A DNA stretch of 64,000 nt. Origin: Pseudomonas sp. 30_B (GTDB lineage Bacteria; Pseudomonadota; Gammaproteobacteria; Pseudomonadales; Pseudomonadaceae). Under the pieces are notes generated by a model that was not told where the DNA came from, did not search any database, and saw only the letters and a program-made list of their open reading frames with translations. Positions within the stretch are counted from its first letter, which is position 1. Each line of letters opens with the position of its first letter. The stretch covers positions 1 through 64,000 of the forward strand of contig NZ_JAFGYY010000016.1 of the NCBI RefSeq assembly GCF_017491605.1, written 5' to 3'. A program made the position numbers and the translations under genes. Shown here in pieces: positions 52,264 through 60,619 of the stretch.

Positions 52264-52341
52264 TATTCAACCTCTGTGGTGCTGCAAAGCACGTTAGTTA
52301 TAGCCCAGCTGCGCGCTTTGACGAACGCAGCTGGAAAAAAT

Positions 52342-52767
52342 TCATACAAGCTCGCCCTGCCAGGTCGCCACTATCCTGCGCGGGCCCCCGTGGTCACGGT
52401 GCTCGCCGAGATAGATACCCTGCCAGGTGCCCATTGCCAAGTGGCCATCCTGTATCGGCAGGGTCAGCTGGCAGCCCAGCAGGCTGGCCTTGAAGTGCGC
52501 CGGCAAATCGTCCGGGCCTTCGTAGTCATGTTCGTAGCCGCCCTCGCCCTGCGGTACCAGGCGATTGAAGAATCGCTCGAAGTCGCGGCGCACCGAGGGG
52601 TCGGCATTTTCATTCACCGTCAGCGATGCCGAGGTGTGCTGCAACAGCAGGTGCAGCAGACCGACGCGGTACTTCGCGAGTTCCGGCAATGCCGCCAGGA
52701 CTTCGTCGGTGACCAGGTGGAAGCCCCGCGAACGCGGGCGCAGGGTGATCGATTTCTGCTGCCACAT
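52342..52767 (-). CDS. YjbQ/UPF0047-family protein
   Basis: The product has 141 residues from the ATG at 52767 (MWQQKSITLRPRSRGFHLVT). The family signature LLHLLLQHTSASLTVNENADPSVRRDFERFF and the C-terminal GTWQGIYLGEHRDHGGPRRIVATW are present. Members have weak thiamin-phosphate-synthase-like activity in vitro; the real role is unclear. Monocistronic, just downstream of the amtB terminator. Confidence 0.9.
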   Translation of the reverse strand: MWQQKSITLRPRSRGFHLVTDEVLAALPELAKYRVGLLHLLLQHTSASLTVNENADPSVRRDFERFFNRLVPQGEGGYEHDYEGPDDLPAHFKASLLGCQLTLPIQDGHLAMGTWQGIYLGEHRDHGGPRRIVATWQGELV

Positions 52768-52822
52768 GGCGGGCTCTCCTCCGTCCGTAACGGTGATGCG
52801 CGCGCATTCTAGCGTGATGTGC

Positions 52823-52855
52823 AAAAAAGCAAAGGGCGCCCGCAGGCGCCCTTTG
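52823..52855 (-). terminator. Terminator of glnK-amtB
   Basis: AAAGGGCGCC and GGCGCCCTTT form the stem and the minus strand continues into TTGCTTTTTT just downstream of amtB. Confidence 0.8.
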
Positions 52856-52873
52856 TCGAACGTGCGCGAACCC

Positions 52874-54208
52874 TTACAGGTTGTAGCCGCGCTCGTTGTG
52901 CAGGGAGAGGTCCAGACCCATGGTTTCCTCTTCCTCGGTGACGCGCAGGCCCATGACCAGGTCCAGCACCTTGAGGATCACGAAGCTGACGATCGCGGTG
53001 TAGACGATGGTGAAGGCCACGCCCTTGAACTGGGTGAACAGCTGGGCGCCGATGTCGGTGACGGTGCCGAAGCCGCCCAGGGCGGGCGCTGCGAACACAC
53101 CGGTGAGCAGGGCGCCGACGATGCCGCCGACCGCGTGCACGCCGAAGGCGTCCAGGGAGTCGTCGTAGCCGATGGCGCGCTTCAGGCTGGTGGCGGCGAA
53201 GAAGCAGATCACGCCGGCAGCCAGGCCGATCACGATGGCGCCCATCGGGCCGCAGGTGCCGGCGGCCGGGGTGACGGCGACCAGGCCGGCCACCACGCCG
53301 GAAGCGATGCCCAGGGCGCTCGGCTTACCGTGGGTGATCCACTCGGCGAACATCCAGCCCAAGGCAGCGGCGGCGGTGGCGATCTGGGTGACCAGCATGG
53401 CCATGCCGGCGGTGCCGTTGGCGGCAGCGGCGGAACCGGCGTTGAAGCCGAACCAGCCGACCCACAGCAGGGCGGCGCCGATCAGGGTGTAGCCCAGGTT
53501 GTGCGGCGCCATGGCGGCGTTCGGGTAGCCCTTGCGCTTGCCCATTACCAGGGCGGCGACCAGGCCCGCGACACCGGCGTTGATGTGCACCACGGTGCCG
53601 CCGGCGAAGTCCAGCACGCCCCAGTCCCACAGCAGGCCACCGTCACCGCTCCACACCATATGGGCGATCGGCGCGTAGACCAGGGTGAACCACAGGGTGG
53701 TGAAGATCAGCAGGGCGGAGAATTTCATGCGTTCGGCGAAGGCGCCGACGATCAGGGCCGGGGTGATGATCGCGAAGGTCATCTGGAACATCACGAAGAC
53801 GCTCTCAGGGAACAGCGCGGCGGCGGAAGTCAGGCCGGTGGAGGTCAGGCCGCTGAGGAAGGCCTTGTCGAGTCCGCCGACGAAGGAGGCGAAGTTGACC
53901 ACGCCCTTTTCCATGCCCACGGTGTCGAAGGCCAGGCTGTAGCCATAGACGACCCAGAGGATGCTGACCAGCGCGGTGATTGCGAAGCACTGCATCATGA
54001 TCGACAGGACGTTCTTGGCGCGCACCATGCCGCCGTAGAACAGCGCCAGGCCGGGAATGGTCATCAGCAGCACCAGTGCGCTGGAAATCAGCATCCAGGC
54101 GGTGTCGCCGCTGTTCAGGACGGGGGCCGCGGCTTCGTCAGCCAAGGCCAGACCGGGCATTGCGAGAGGCAATAGGGCGCCTAGCCCTGCGTATTTGCGC
54201 AGAGTCAT
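52874..54208 (-). CDS. amtB: Ammonium transporter
   Basis: The product has 444 residues. A signal peptide (MTLRKYAGLGALLPLAMPGLALA) is followed by 11 membrane helices starting with DTAWMLISSALVLLMTIPGLALFYGGMVRAKN, the classic AmtB start. DFAGGTVVHINAGVAGLVAAL carries the first pore histidine and DSLDAFGVHAVGGIVGALLTG the second. It conducts ammonia in the inner membrane and is gated by GlnK, encoded 42 bp upstream. Confidence 0.96.
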   Translation of the reverse strand: MTLRKYAGLGALLPLAMPGLALADEAAAPVLNSGDTAWMLISSALVLLMTIPGLALFYGGMVRAKNVLSIMMQCFAITALVSILWVVYGYSLAFDTVGMEKGVVNFASFVGGLDKAFLSGLTSTGLTSAAALFPESVFVMFQMTFAIITPALIVGAFAERMKFSALLIFTTLWFTLVYAPIAHMVWSGDGGLLWDWGVLDFAGGTVVHINAGVAGLVAALVMGKRKGYPNAAMAPHNLGYTLIGAALLWVGWFGFNAGSAAAANGTAGMAMLVTQIATAAAALGWMFAEWITHGKPSALGIASGVVAGLVAVTPAAGTCGPMGAIVIGLAAGVICFFAATSLKRAIGYDDSLDAFGVHAVGGIVGALLTGVFAAPALGGFGTVTDIGAQLFTQFKGVAFTIVYTAIVSFVILKVLDLVMGLRVTEEEETMGLDLSLHNERGYNL

Positions 54209-54250
54209 TGTTGTTTCTCCTGGGGCGTGTGGGTTCGGTGTGGGCTTGGC

Positions 54251-54589
54251 TTAGATCGCGTCGGTGCCGGTTTCGCCGGTACGGATACGAATGGCCTGTT
54301 CCAGGTTTACGACAAAGATCTTGCCGTCACCGATCTTCCCGGTGTTGGCGGCCTTGGTGATGGCTTCGATAACACGATCCAGTTGGTCATCGGCGATGGC
54401 TACGTCGATCTTCACCTTAGGCAGGAAGTCGACGACGTATTCCGCGCCACGGTACAGCTCGGTGTGGCCCTTCTGCCGGCCGAAGCCCTTGACTTCGGTC
54501 ACAGTTATGCCCTGCACGCCGATCTCGGACAGCGACTCACGAACGTCGTCCAGCTTGAACGGCTTGATGATGGCTGTGACTAGCTTCAT
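54251..54589 (-). CDS. glnK: Nitrogen regulatory PII protein
   Basis: The product has 112 residues, starting MKLVTAIIKPFKLDDVRESL. The T-loop YRGAEYVVDFLPK includes the uridylylated tyrosine, and the ATP site IGDGKIFVVNLEQAIRIRTGE is intact. It blocks AmtB when nitrogen is plentiful. A sigma-54 promoter is expected upstream from family knowledge, but no clean GG-N10-GC match was found in the next 300 bp. Confidence 0.95.
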   Translation of the reverse strand: MKLVTAIIKPFKLDDVRESLSEIGVQGITVTEVKGFGRQKGHTELYRGAEYVVDFLPKVKIDVAIADDQLDRVIEAITKAANTGKIGDGKIFVVNLEQAIRIRTGETGTDAI

Positions 54590-54991
54590 GTAACTCTCTC
54601 CCGTGTTTTGGTGGACCCGCCCCAGGAAGAACGAACCCGGGGACAAGTCTAAGCGCAGTGTCTGGCTTTTGTAATGCGCCGGCCGCCCTACCTCAGCACT
54701 CCGACTGCCTCAACGAAGCGATCCACCGCCTCGACTGCCGCACCGGTACTGCATCGGTGCACGCCATGCATGCCCCAAAGCATGAACCTTGCCAGCTCGG
54801 TGAAAAGCCCGTGGTTTCAGCCACTTGCTGGAATCACGGGAGTTCTGGCCAGTCGCCAGCCCGCTCCGGCCGCACCGAAAGCGCGCACGTGCAGCGGGCA
54901 TACTGCTCAAAAAGCGTGCAATCCCCCGCGCCGCTGCCGGTGTCGGCTGCGTGATAGACTGCGCTCTGATTCAATCCGGAACCCATGAACC

Positions 54992-55273
54992 ATGCTGCCG
55001 CCCAAAGCCCTCCTCGATGCTATCAGCCAACAAGCCGGACGCCTGTTCGGTGGCGAATCGCCCCTGCCGAAGGCCGAGCTGGAAGCCCAGTTCAAGGTTC
55101 TGATGCAGAGCGCCTTCAGCAAGCTCGACCTGGTCAGCCGTGACGAGTTCGACAGCCAGATGGTGGTGCTCGCCCGCACCCGCGCCCGCCTCGAGGCCCT
55201 GGAAGCCAAGGTCGCGGAAATGGAAGCCAAGCTCTCGCCGCCCGCCGACACCCCGGCCGAACCAGCCGAATAA
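54992..55273 (+). CDS. ubiK: UbiK/BMFP-type accessory factor of ubiquinone synthesis
   Basis: The product has 93 residues. The N-terminal amphipathic helix (LPPKALLDAISQQAGRLF) and the C-terminal coiled coil (SRDEFDSQMVVLARTRARLEALEAKVAEMEAKLS) match the family (YqiC/UbiK), which binds lipid and helps ubiquinone assembly. The C-terminus is proline- and alanine-rich. It lies 40 bp before comM. Confidence 0.88.
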   Translation: MLPPKALLDAISQQAGRLFGGESPLPKAELEAQFKVLMQSAFSKLDLVSRDEFDSQMVVLARTRARLEALEAKVAEMEAKLSPPADTPAEPAE

Positions 55274-55313
55274 ATCCCCTCCGGCGGGGCGGCATGCGAT
55301 CAAGGAGTGATCC

Positions 55314-56804
55314 ATGTCCCTCGCCATCGTCCACAGCCGCGCCCAGGTTGGCGTCGAAGCGCCCGGCGTCACCGTCGAGGCGCACCTGGCCAACGGCCTG
55401 CCGTCGCTGACCCTGGTCGGCCTGCCCGAAGGCGCCGTAAAGGAGAGCAAGGATCGCGTACGCAGCGCCCTGCTCAATGCCGGCTTCGACTTCCCCGCCC
55501 GTCGCATCACGCTCAACCTCGCCCCGGCCGACCTGCCGAAGGACGGCGGGCGCTTCGACCTCGCCATCGCCCTGGGCATCCTCGCCGCCAGCGGGCAGCT
55601 TGCCGATGCGAGCGGCCTGGATGATCTGGAATGCCTGGGCGAACTGGCGCTCTCCGGCACCCTGCGCCCGGTCCCCGGCGTCTTGCCCGCAGCCCTGGCC
55701 GCCCGCGCCGCCGGACGGGCGCTGGTGGTACCGAGGGAGAATGCCGAGGAAGCCAGCCTCGCCAGCGGGCTGACGGTCTATGCGGTCGGCCATCTGCTGG
55801 AGCTGGCCGCGCACTTCAGCGGCCAGGAGCGTCTGCGCCCCTACGAGGCGAACGGCCTGCTGCGCAGCACGCCGCCCTACCCCGATCTCGCCGAAGTGCA
55901 GGGCCAGGCCGCCGCCAAGCGTGCCCTGCTGGTGGCCGCCGCGGGGGCGCACAACCTGCTGCTCAGCGGCCCGCCCGGCACCGGCAAGACGCTGCTGGCC
56001 AGCCGTCTGCCGGGCCTGATGCCGCCGCTGGACGAGGACGAAGCCTTGCAGGTGGCAGCCATCCACTCCGTCGCCGGACGCGGCCCGCTGACCCACTGGC
56101 CACAGCGTCCCTTCCGCCAGCCGCACCATACGGCGTCGGCGCCAGCATTGGTCGGTGGTGGCAGTCGCCCGCAGCCGGGCGAGATCACCCTGGCCCACGA
56201 AGGCGTACTGTTCCTCGATGAGCTGCCGGAATTCGATCGAAAAGTGCTGGAGGTCCTGCGCGAGCCACTCGAAGGCGGCGAGATCGTCATTGCCCGCGCC
56301 AACGGCCGGGTCCGCTTCCCGGCGCGCTTCCAGCTGGTGGCGGCGATGAACCCCTGCCCGTGCGGCTATCTCGGCGACCCCAGCGGCCGCTGCCGCTGCA
56401 CGCCGGAGCAGATCCAGCGCTACCGCGCCAAGCTCTCCGGGCCGCTGCTGGACCGCATCGATCTGCACCTGACCGTCAGCCGCGAGAGCACCAGCCTTGC
56501 GCCCAATGGCCCCAGCACCAGCAGCGCCGAGCTGGCGGTGCAGGTCGCCGCCGCGCGCCAGCGCCAGCTGGACCGGCAGGGCTGCGCGAATGCCTTCCTC
56601 GACCTGAAGAAGATGCACCAATACTGTGCGCTGAGCCCGGAAGACCAGGCCTGGCTGGAGAAGGCCGGCGAGCGCCTGAACCTGTCACTGCGCGCCCTGC
56701 ACCGGATTCTCAAGGTGGCGCGCACCCTGGCCGACCTGCAGCAGGCACAGGCCATCGGCCGGGCGCACCTGGCTGAAGCCTTGCAGTACCGCGCGGGGCA
56801 CTAG
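55314..56804 (+). CDS. comM: ComM/YifB AAA+ protein (Mg-chelatase-like)
   Basis: The product has 496 residues. An N-terminal S5-like domain (SLAIVHSRAQVGVEAPGVTVEAHLANGLP) precedes the AAA+ core with Walker A GPPGTGKTLLASRLPGLM, Walker B VLFLDELPEF, and AMNPCPCGYLGDPSGRCRC with its zinc-like cysteines. ComM is a helicase that extends strand invasion during natural transformation. Its last 4 bases overlap the end of the convergent RidA-family gene. Confidence 0.95.
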   Translation: MSLAIVHSRAQVGVEAPGVTVEAHLANGLPSLTLVGLPEGAVKESKDRVRSALLNAGFDFPARRITLNLAPADLPKDGGRFDLAIALGILAASGQLADASGLDDLECLGELALSGTLRPVPGVLPAALAARAAGRALVVPRENAEEASLASGLTVYAVGHLLELAAHFSGQERLRPYEANGLLRSTPPYPDLAEVQGQAAAKRALLVAAAGAHNLLLSGPPGTGKTLLASRLPGLMPPLDEDEALQVAAIHSVAGRGPLTHWPQRPFRQPHHTASAPALVGGGSRPQPGEITLAHEGVLFLDELPEFDRKVLEVLREPLEGGEIVIARANGRVRFPARFQLVAAMNPCPCGYLGDPSGRCRCTPEQIQRYRAKLSGPLLDRIDLHLTVSRESTSLAPNGPSTSSAELAVQVAAARQRQLDRQGCANAFLDLKKMHQYCALSPEDQAWLEKAGERLNLSLRALHRILKVARTLADLQQAQAIGRAHLAEALQYRAGH

Positions 56805-57292
56805 CCCTCGGCAACGGCAACGGCAACGGCAACGAGATTCAGCTCGACCGTCGCATTCTTCGGCAGCTGATAGACACCAACGGAGGTGCGCGTGTGCACG
56901 CCGGCATCGCCCAGCACTTCGTACAGCACAGCAGATGCCGCATCGGCCACCTCGCTCTGTTGCGTGAAGTTCTCGGCTGACTGCACGAACACATTGAGTT
57001 GCAGCACCTTGCGGACGCGTTCGAGATCGCCCAGCGCCTGCCGCAGCAACGCCAGCGCCCGCATCACGCAGACCTTGGCGGCGAGCTGAGCGTCGGCCAA
57101 TGACGCATCGCCGCCCGCCCGGCCGGTGACGACGACCTCGTTACCCACGCGAGGAATCTGCCCGCTGACATGCACCTGGTTTCCCTCGATCAGGAACGGC
57201 ACATAATTTCCGCCGATCCTGATCTCGCCCCCGAAGTCGTAGCCGAGTTCGCGGGCGATCCGTTCAAACGCGACAGCGCGCGTATCGCTCAT
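56801..57292 (-). CDS. RidA/YjgF-family protein
   Basis: The product has 163 residues from the ATG at 57292 (MSDTRAVAFERIARELGYDF). Landmarks are NYVPFLIEGNQVHVSGQIPRV and GVHTRTSVGVYQLPKNATVELNLVAV, where the arginine in the last segment is the residue that binds the reactive imine in RidA. It has the longer N-terminus of the YjgH/RidA-2 group. The 3' end contains four tandem copies of a 6-bp unit (ACGGCA), coding VAVAVAVA. Confidence 0.87.
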   Translation of the reverse strand: MSDTRAVAFERIARELGYDFGGEIRIGGNYVPFLIEGNQVHVSGQIPRVGNEVVVTGRAGGDASLADAQLAAKVCVMRALALLRQALGDLERVRKVLQLNVFVQSAENFTQQSEVADAASAVLYEVLGDAGVHTRTSVGVYQLPKNATVELNLVAVAVAVAEG

Positions 57293-57320
57293 AAGTACTC
57301 CCTGAATGCTCAGTTGGTGA

Positions 57321-57551
57321 TCAGCAGCGCCAGAACGGTCGCATCGCTTCGAGCTTCGCCTGCTCGCGGCTGATGCCGATATCGCGAAGCTGCTCGTCAC
57401 TGAGCTCCAGCAATTGCTTGCGGGTGCGCACGCGACGCCAGAACTGCTGCCAGCGGCTTTCCTGCGGGCCGCACGGAATCACGCGAGCCTCGGGAAGGCC
57501 CAGCAGTTCCTGTTGGTAAAGGGTCAGGCGCACATCGCTCATGCCGGTCAT
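57321..57551 (-). CDS. DUF1127 small protein
   Basis: The product has 76 residues; the ATG at 57551 is used because GGAGG lies 8 bases upstream (a GTG at 57578 is possible but has no such site). The C-terminal part WRRVRTRKQLLELSDEQLRDIGISREQA is the DUF1127 core, an arginine-rich helix found in small stress-linked proteins of proteobacteria. It is 28 bp upstream of the RidA-family gene and may share its transcript. Confidence 0.82.
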   Translation of the reverse strand: MTGMSDVRLTLYQQELLGLPEARVIPCGPQESRWQQFWRRVRTRKQLLELSDEQLRDIGISREQAKLEAMRPFWRC

Positions 57552-57736
57552 GTCGTCGTCCTCCACGTTCGGGTTCACCGGATGTGGGACTAGCCTGACG
57601 AATCGGCAAAAATCATTACAGATTCAACACCTGTGAATTTTCTCCATACAGAAGGACGCGAAAAACCTCTGAATGGCGTATTTTTGTTCGATCTGTACTG
57701 CACTCATCCAGCCACGCCCGATTCTGGAGATCTGTC

Positions 57737-59185
57737 ATGAAGCGCTATGCGCAGCTCGCCGCCACGCTTGGCGAACGCATCGAGCAGGGGTTGTATCGCC
57801 CCGGCGACCGCCTGCCCTCGGTGCGTGCGTTGAGCGAGGAGCATGGCGTCAGCATCAGCACGGTGCAGCAGGCCTATCGCGTGCTGGAAGATTCGGGATT
57901 GGTGGAGCCGCGGCCAAAGTCCGGTTACTTCGTGCCCGAACGCCGCCACCTGCCGCCGTTGCCGGCCATGACCCGGCCGGCGCAACGACCGGTGGACGTC
58001 TCGCAATGGGACCAGGTGCTGGAACAGGTACGGCGCGCGCCCGGCAGCGACTTCATCCAGCTCGGGCGCGGTACGCCGGATATCTCCAGCCCCTCGCTCA
58101 AACCGCTGCAGCGCGCCATGGTCCATGCCGCCCGGCGCACCGACATGCACAGCCTCGGCTACGAAGGCATCCAGGGTTCATTGGATCTGCGCGAGCAGAT
58201 CGCCCGGCTGATGCTCGATTCCGGCTGCCAGGTGCCGCCCAGCGAGATCGTCGTCACCACCGGTTGCCAGGAGGCGCTGGCGATCACCCTGCGCGCCATC
58301 TGCCAGCCAGGGGACATCGTCGCCATCGACTCGCCGAGCTTCCACGGCGCCATGCAGGCGCTCAAGGCGTACGGCCTGAAGGCGCTGGAAATCCCCACCG
58401 ACCCGGTCAACGGCGTCAGCCTGGAGGCGCTGGAGCTGGCCATGGAACAGTGGCCGGTGAAGCTGATCCTGCTCACCCCCAACTGCAACAACCCGCTGGG
58501 CTACATCATGCCCGACGCGCGCAAGCGCGCCCTGCTGTCCCTGGCAGCGCGCTACGACGTGCCGATCCTGGAAGACGACGTCTACGGCGAGCTGGCCTAT
58601 GCCTTCCCCCGCCCACGCAGCATCAAGTCCTTCGACGCCGACGACCGCGTGCTGCTCGCCAGCTCCTTCTCCAAGACCGTGGCGCCGGGCCTGCGTACCG
58701 GCTGGGTGGTGCCGGGGCGCTACCTGGACCGCATCCTGCACTTCAAGTACATCGCCAGCGGCACCTGCGCGCCGCAGCCGCAGATGGCCCTGGCCGAGTT
58801 CGTCGGCGGCGGCCACTACGAGCCGCACATCCGCCGGATGCGCGCCCAGTACCAGCGCCACCGCGACCTGATGACCGAATGGGTCGGCCGCTATTTCCCC
58901 GAAGGCACGCTGGCCAGTCGGCCGCGCGGCGGTTTCATGCTCTGGGTGGAGATGGACGAGCAGTTCGACAGCGTGCGGCTCAACCAGGAGCTGCGCCGCG
59001 ACAACGTGCAGGTGGCGGCGGGCAACATCTTTTCCGCCTCCGGCAAGTACCGCAATTGCATCCGCATGAACTACTCCAGCCGCGACCTGGCGCGCATCGA
59101 GGACGCCGTGCGCAAGGTCGGCGCCTGCGCCACCCGGCTGACCGCCGAGCGCCGCGCGCAGGACGAGGAACTGCTGCCGGCCTGA
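57737..59185 (+). CDS. MocR/PdxR-type regulator (GntR DNA-binding with aminotransferase domain)
   Basis: The product has 482 residues. The GntR winged helix covers about residues 1-70 (GERIEQGLYRPGDRLPSVRALSEEHGVSISTVQQAYRVLEDSGLVEPRPKSGYFV). The rest is a fold-type I aminotransferase domain with the PLP lysine in LASSFSKTVAPGLRTGWVV and NCNNPLGYIMP. Such proteins use PLP as a ligand rather than as catalysts in most known cases. It matches P. aeruginosa PA5283 in position; targets unknown. Confidence 0.92.
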   Translation: MKRYAQLAATLGERIEQGLYRPGDRLPSVRALSEEHGVSISTVQQAYRVLEDSGLVEPRPKSGYFVPERRHLPPLPAMTRPAQRPVDVSQWDQVLEQVRRAPGSDFIQLGRGTPDISSPSLKPLQRAMVHAARRTDMHSLGYEGIQGSLDLREQIARLMLDSGCQVPPSEIVVTTGCQEALAITLRAICQPGDIVAIDSPSFHGAMQALKAYGLKALEIPTDPVNGVSLEALELAMEQWPVKLILLTPNCNNPLGYIMPDARKRALLSLAARYDVPILEDDVYGELAYAFPRPRSIKSFDADDRVLLASSFSKTVAPGLRTGWVVPGRYLDRILHFKYIASGTCAPQPQMALAEFVGGGHYEPHIRRMRAQYQRHRDLMTEWVGRYFPEGTLASRPRGGFMLWVEMDEQFDSVRLNQELRRDNVQVAAGNIFSASGKYRNCIRMNYSSRDLARIEDAVRKVGACATRLTAERRAQDEELLPA

Positions 59186-59282
59186 GGGGAAACATTTATC
59201 CACAGCCTGGCGCTGCCGCGCGGCGCCAGGCTGCTGTACCTTCCCTTCCTTCTGCAAGGCACTTCGATTCAAGGCGCTCGCG

Positions 59283-60086
59283 TTGACCAGTCTCACCCTC
59301 GGCTCCCTGGCCATTCCCCTGCCCCACGTGCTGCTCTACCTCGGCTTCTTCGTCGCGCTCTTCGCCGGCTGGCTGGTCGGACACAAGCGTGGCGCCAACC
59401 CCGAGGGGGCGTTGTTCAGCATGCTCCTTGGCGGCCTGCTGGTGGCGCGGCTGGCCTTCGTCGCCCGCTACGCCGAGCAGTACGCCGCCACGCCGCTGGG
59501 CATCGTGGATATCCGCGACGGAGGCTTCCTCGCCCTGCCGGGCATCCTGGCGGCGGCGCTGATCGGTGGGCTGCTGGCCTGGCGCAAGGTCGCGCTGCGC
59601 CGGCCATTGGCGGTGGCTGCGGTGGTCGGTGCCTGCGTCTGGGGCGGCGGCAATGCCGTGGTTTCGGCGCTGGACCGCAGCCAGCAGATTCCCGCACTGA
59701 CGGTGCAGGACCTGCGCGGCCAGCCGGTGGACCTGCGCACCCTGGATGGCCGGCCGCTGGTGGTCAATCTCTGGGCCAGCTGGTGCCCACCCTGCCGGCG
59801 CGAGATGCCCGTGCTGGAGGCCGCGCAGCGGCAACGCAGCGACGTGCGCTTCCTGCTGGTCAACCAGGGCGAGTCCGCCGAGGCAGTGCAGCGCTTCCTC
59901 CGCGACCAGGGCCTGAGCGAGGCGGCGGTGCTGCTCGACAGCGGAAACCACCTGGGCCAGGCCACCGGCGCCTACGGCATGCCCACCACACTGTTCTACG
60001 ACGCCCAGGGCCGCCTGAAGCACAGCCAGATGGGCGAACTTTCCGCCGCCAGCCTGGAGTACGGGCTGGGGCGGCTCAAGGACTGA
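59283..60086 (+). CDS. Membrane protein fused to a TlpA-like thioredoxin domain
   Basis: The product has 267 residues with a TTG start. Residues about 10-125 form four to five membrane helices (VLLYLGFFVALFAGWLVGH, then ALFSMLLGGLLVARLAFVARYAEQY and FLALPGILAAALIGGLLAW), a layout resembling the Lgt-type prolipoprotein diacylglyceryl transferase region. Residues about 130-267 are a thioredoxin domain with the redox motif in NLWASWCPPCRREM and the cis-Pro in YGMPTTLFYD. The thioredoxin part should face the periplasm. A reductase role for exported disulfides is probable; the membrane part has no certain function. Confidence 0.85.
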   Translation: MTSLTLGSLAIPLPHVLLYLGFFVALFAGWLVGHKRGANPEGALFSMLLGGLLVARLAFVARYAEQYAATPLGIVDIRDGGFLALPGILAAALIGGLLAWRKVALRRPLAVAAVVGACVWGGGNAVVSALDRSQQIPALTVQDLRGQPVDLRTLDGRPLVVNLWASWCPPCRREMPVLEAAQRQRSDVRFLLVNQGESAEAVQRFLRDQGLSEAAVLLDSGNHLGQATGAYGMPTTLFYDAQGRLKHSQMGELSAASLEYGLGRLKD

Positions 60087-60619
60087 TTTCCCCCCGCATT
60101 TCGGCGGGCGCACCTGACCTTGTCCTGCCCTTCAACTTTGCCTGCCTAGTCGATCCCAACGCGTGCTGTGCTCCCGAATGAATCAGGCCCGAGTTAACTC
60201 GATGTGCGCAATAGTAGTTAGTTTCAACTTCTATTTCGCGGACACCACCCACTCAAAAAGAACAAATGAAATACTTACCCCCCAATTAAATCTGGATAAA
60301 AATTCACCAACAATCAAAAAGAAATTCAAGACCAAATACACCAAACACAGAATTTAAACATTCAAAACATTAATCTTGAAATTACATATTCATACACTCA
60401 TAGACAATCCACCGACGAATACGGAGCCTCTTGAAGAGCGGGCTCAAAAAACCCAGAAAAGTCGGAACCTTCCAAGGAAAATTCCTAGCCATTATTAGCC
60501 CACTCATTCTCCATCAGGCCACTCAGTATGATTTACGCAGCATCAATTCACTGATGACTTGCCGTACCTGCGAATGCTCGCAAACGGCACCTTCGCATAC
60601 ATCTGAATGGAGATTCAAA
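60087..60619. other. AT-rich non-coding stretch
   Basis: About 530 bp without a supportable gene. From about 60190 to 60420 the sequence is strikingly AT-rich, unlike its neighbours. It probably holds the promoter of the following repeat-protein gene and may mark foreign DNA. No clear terminator or operator was seen. Confidence 0.6.

Noticed and set aside
54590..54900. Sigma-54 promoter for glnK-amtB
   Set aside because: The best candidate on the minus strand (TGGGGCATGCATGGC-like, near 54760-54780) keeps GG-N10-GC but is weak elsewhere; another (TGGCGTGCACCGATGCA) has one base too many. Not strong enough to annotate.
56811..56835. Tandem ACGGCA repeat as a phase-variation tract
   Set aside because: It codes an in-frame VAVAVA tail of the RidA-family protein in 6-bp units, so length change would not shift the frame.
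60163..60357. 64-codon frame in the AT-rich stretch
   Set aside because: Lysine- and asparagine-rich composition follows simply from AT-rich DNA; no ribosome-binding site or motif.
60431..60619. Extension of the repeat protein to a TTG start at 60431
   Set aside because: The extra residues have no signal peptide or repeat pattern, and the ATG at 60620 has a good GGAG site at proper distance.
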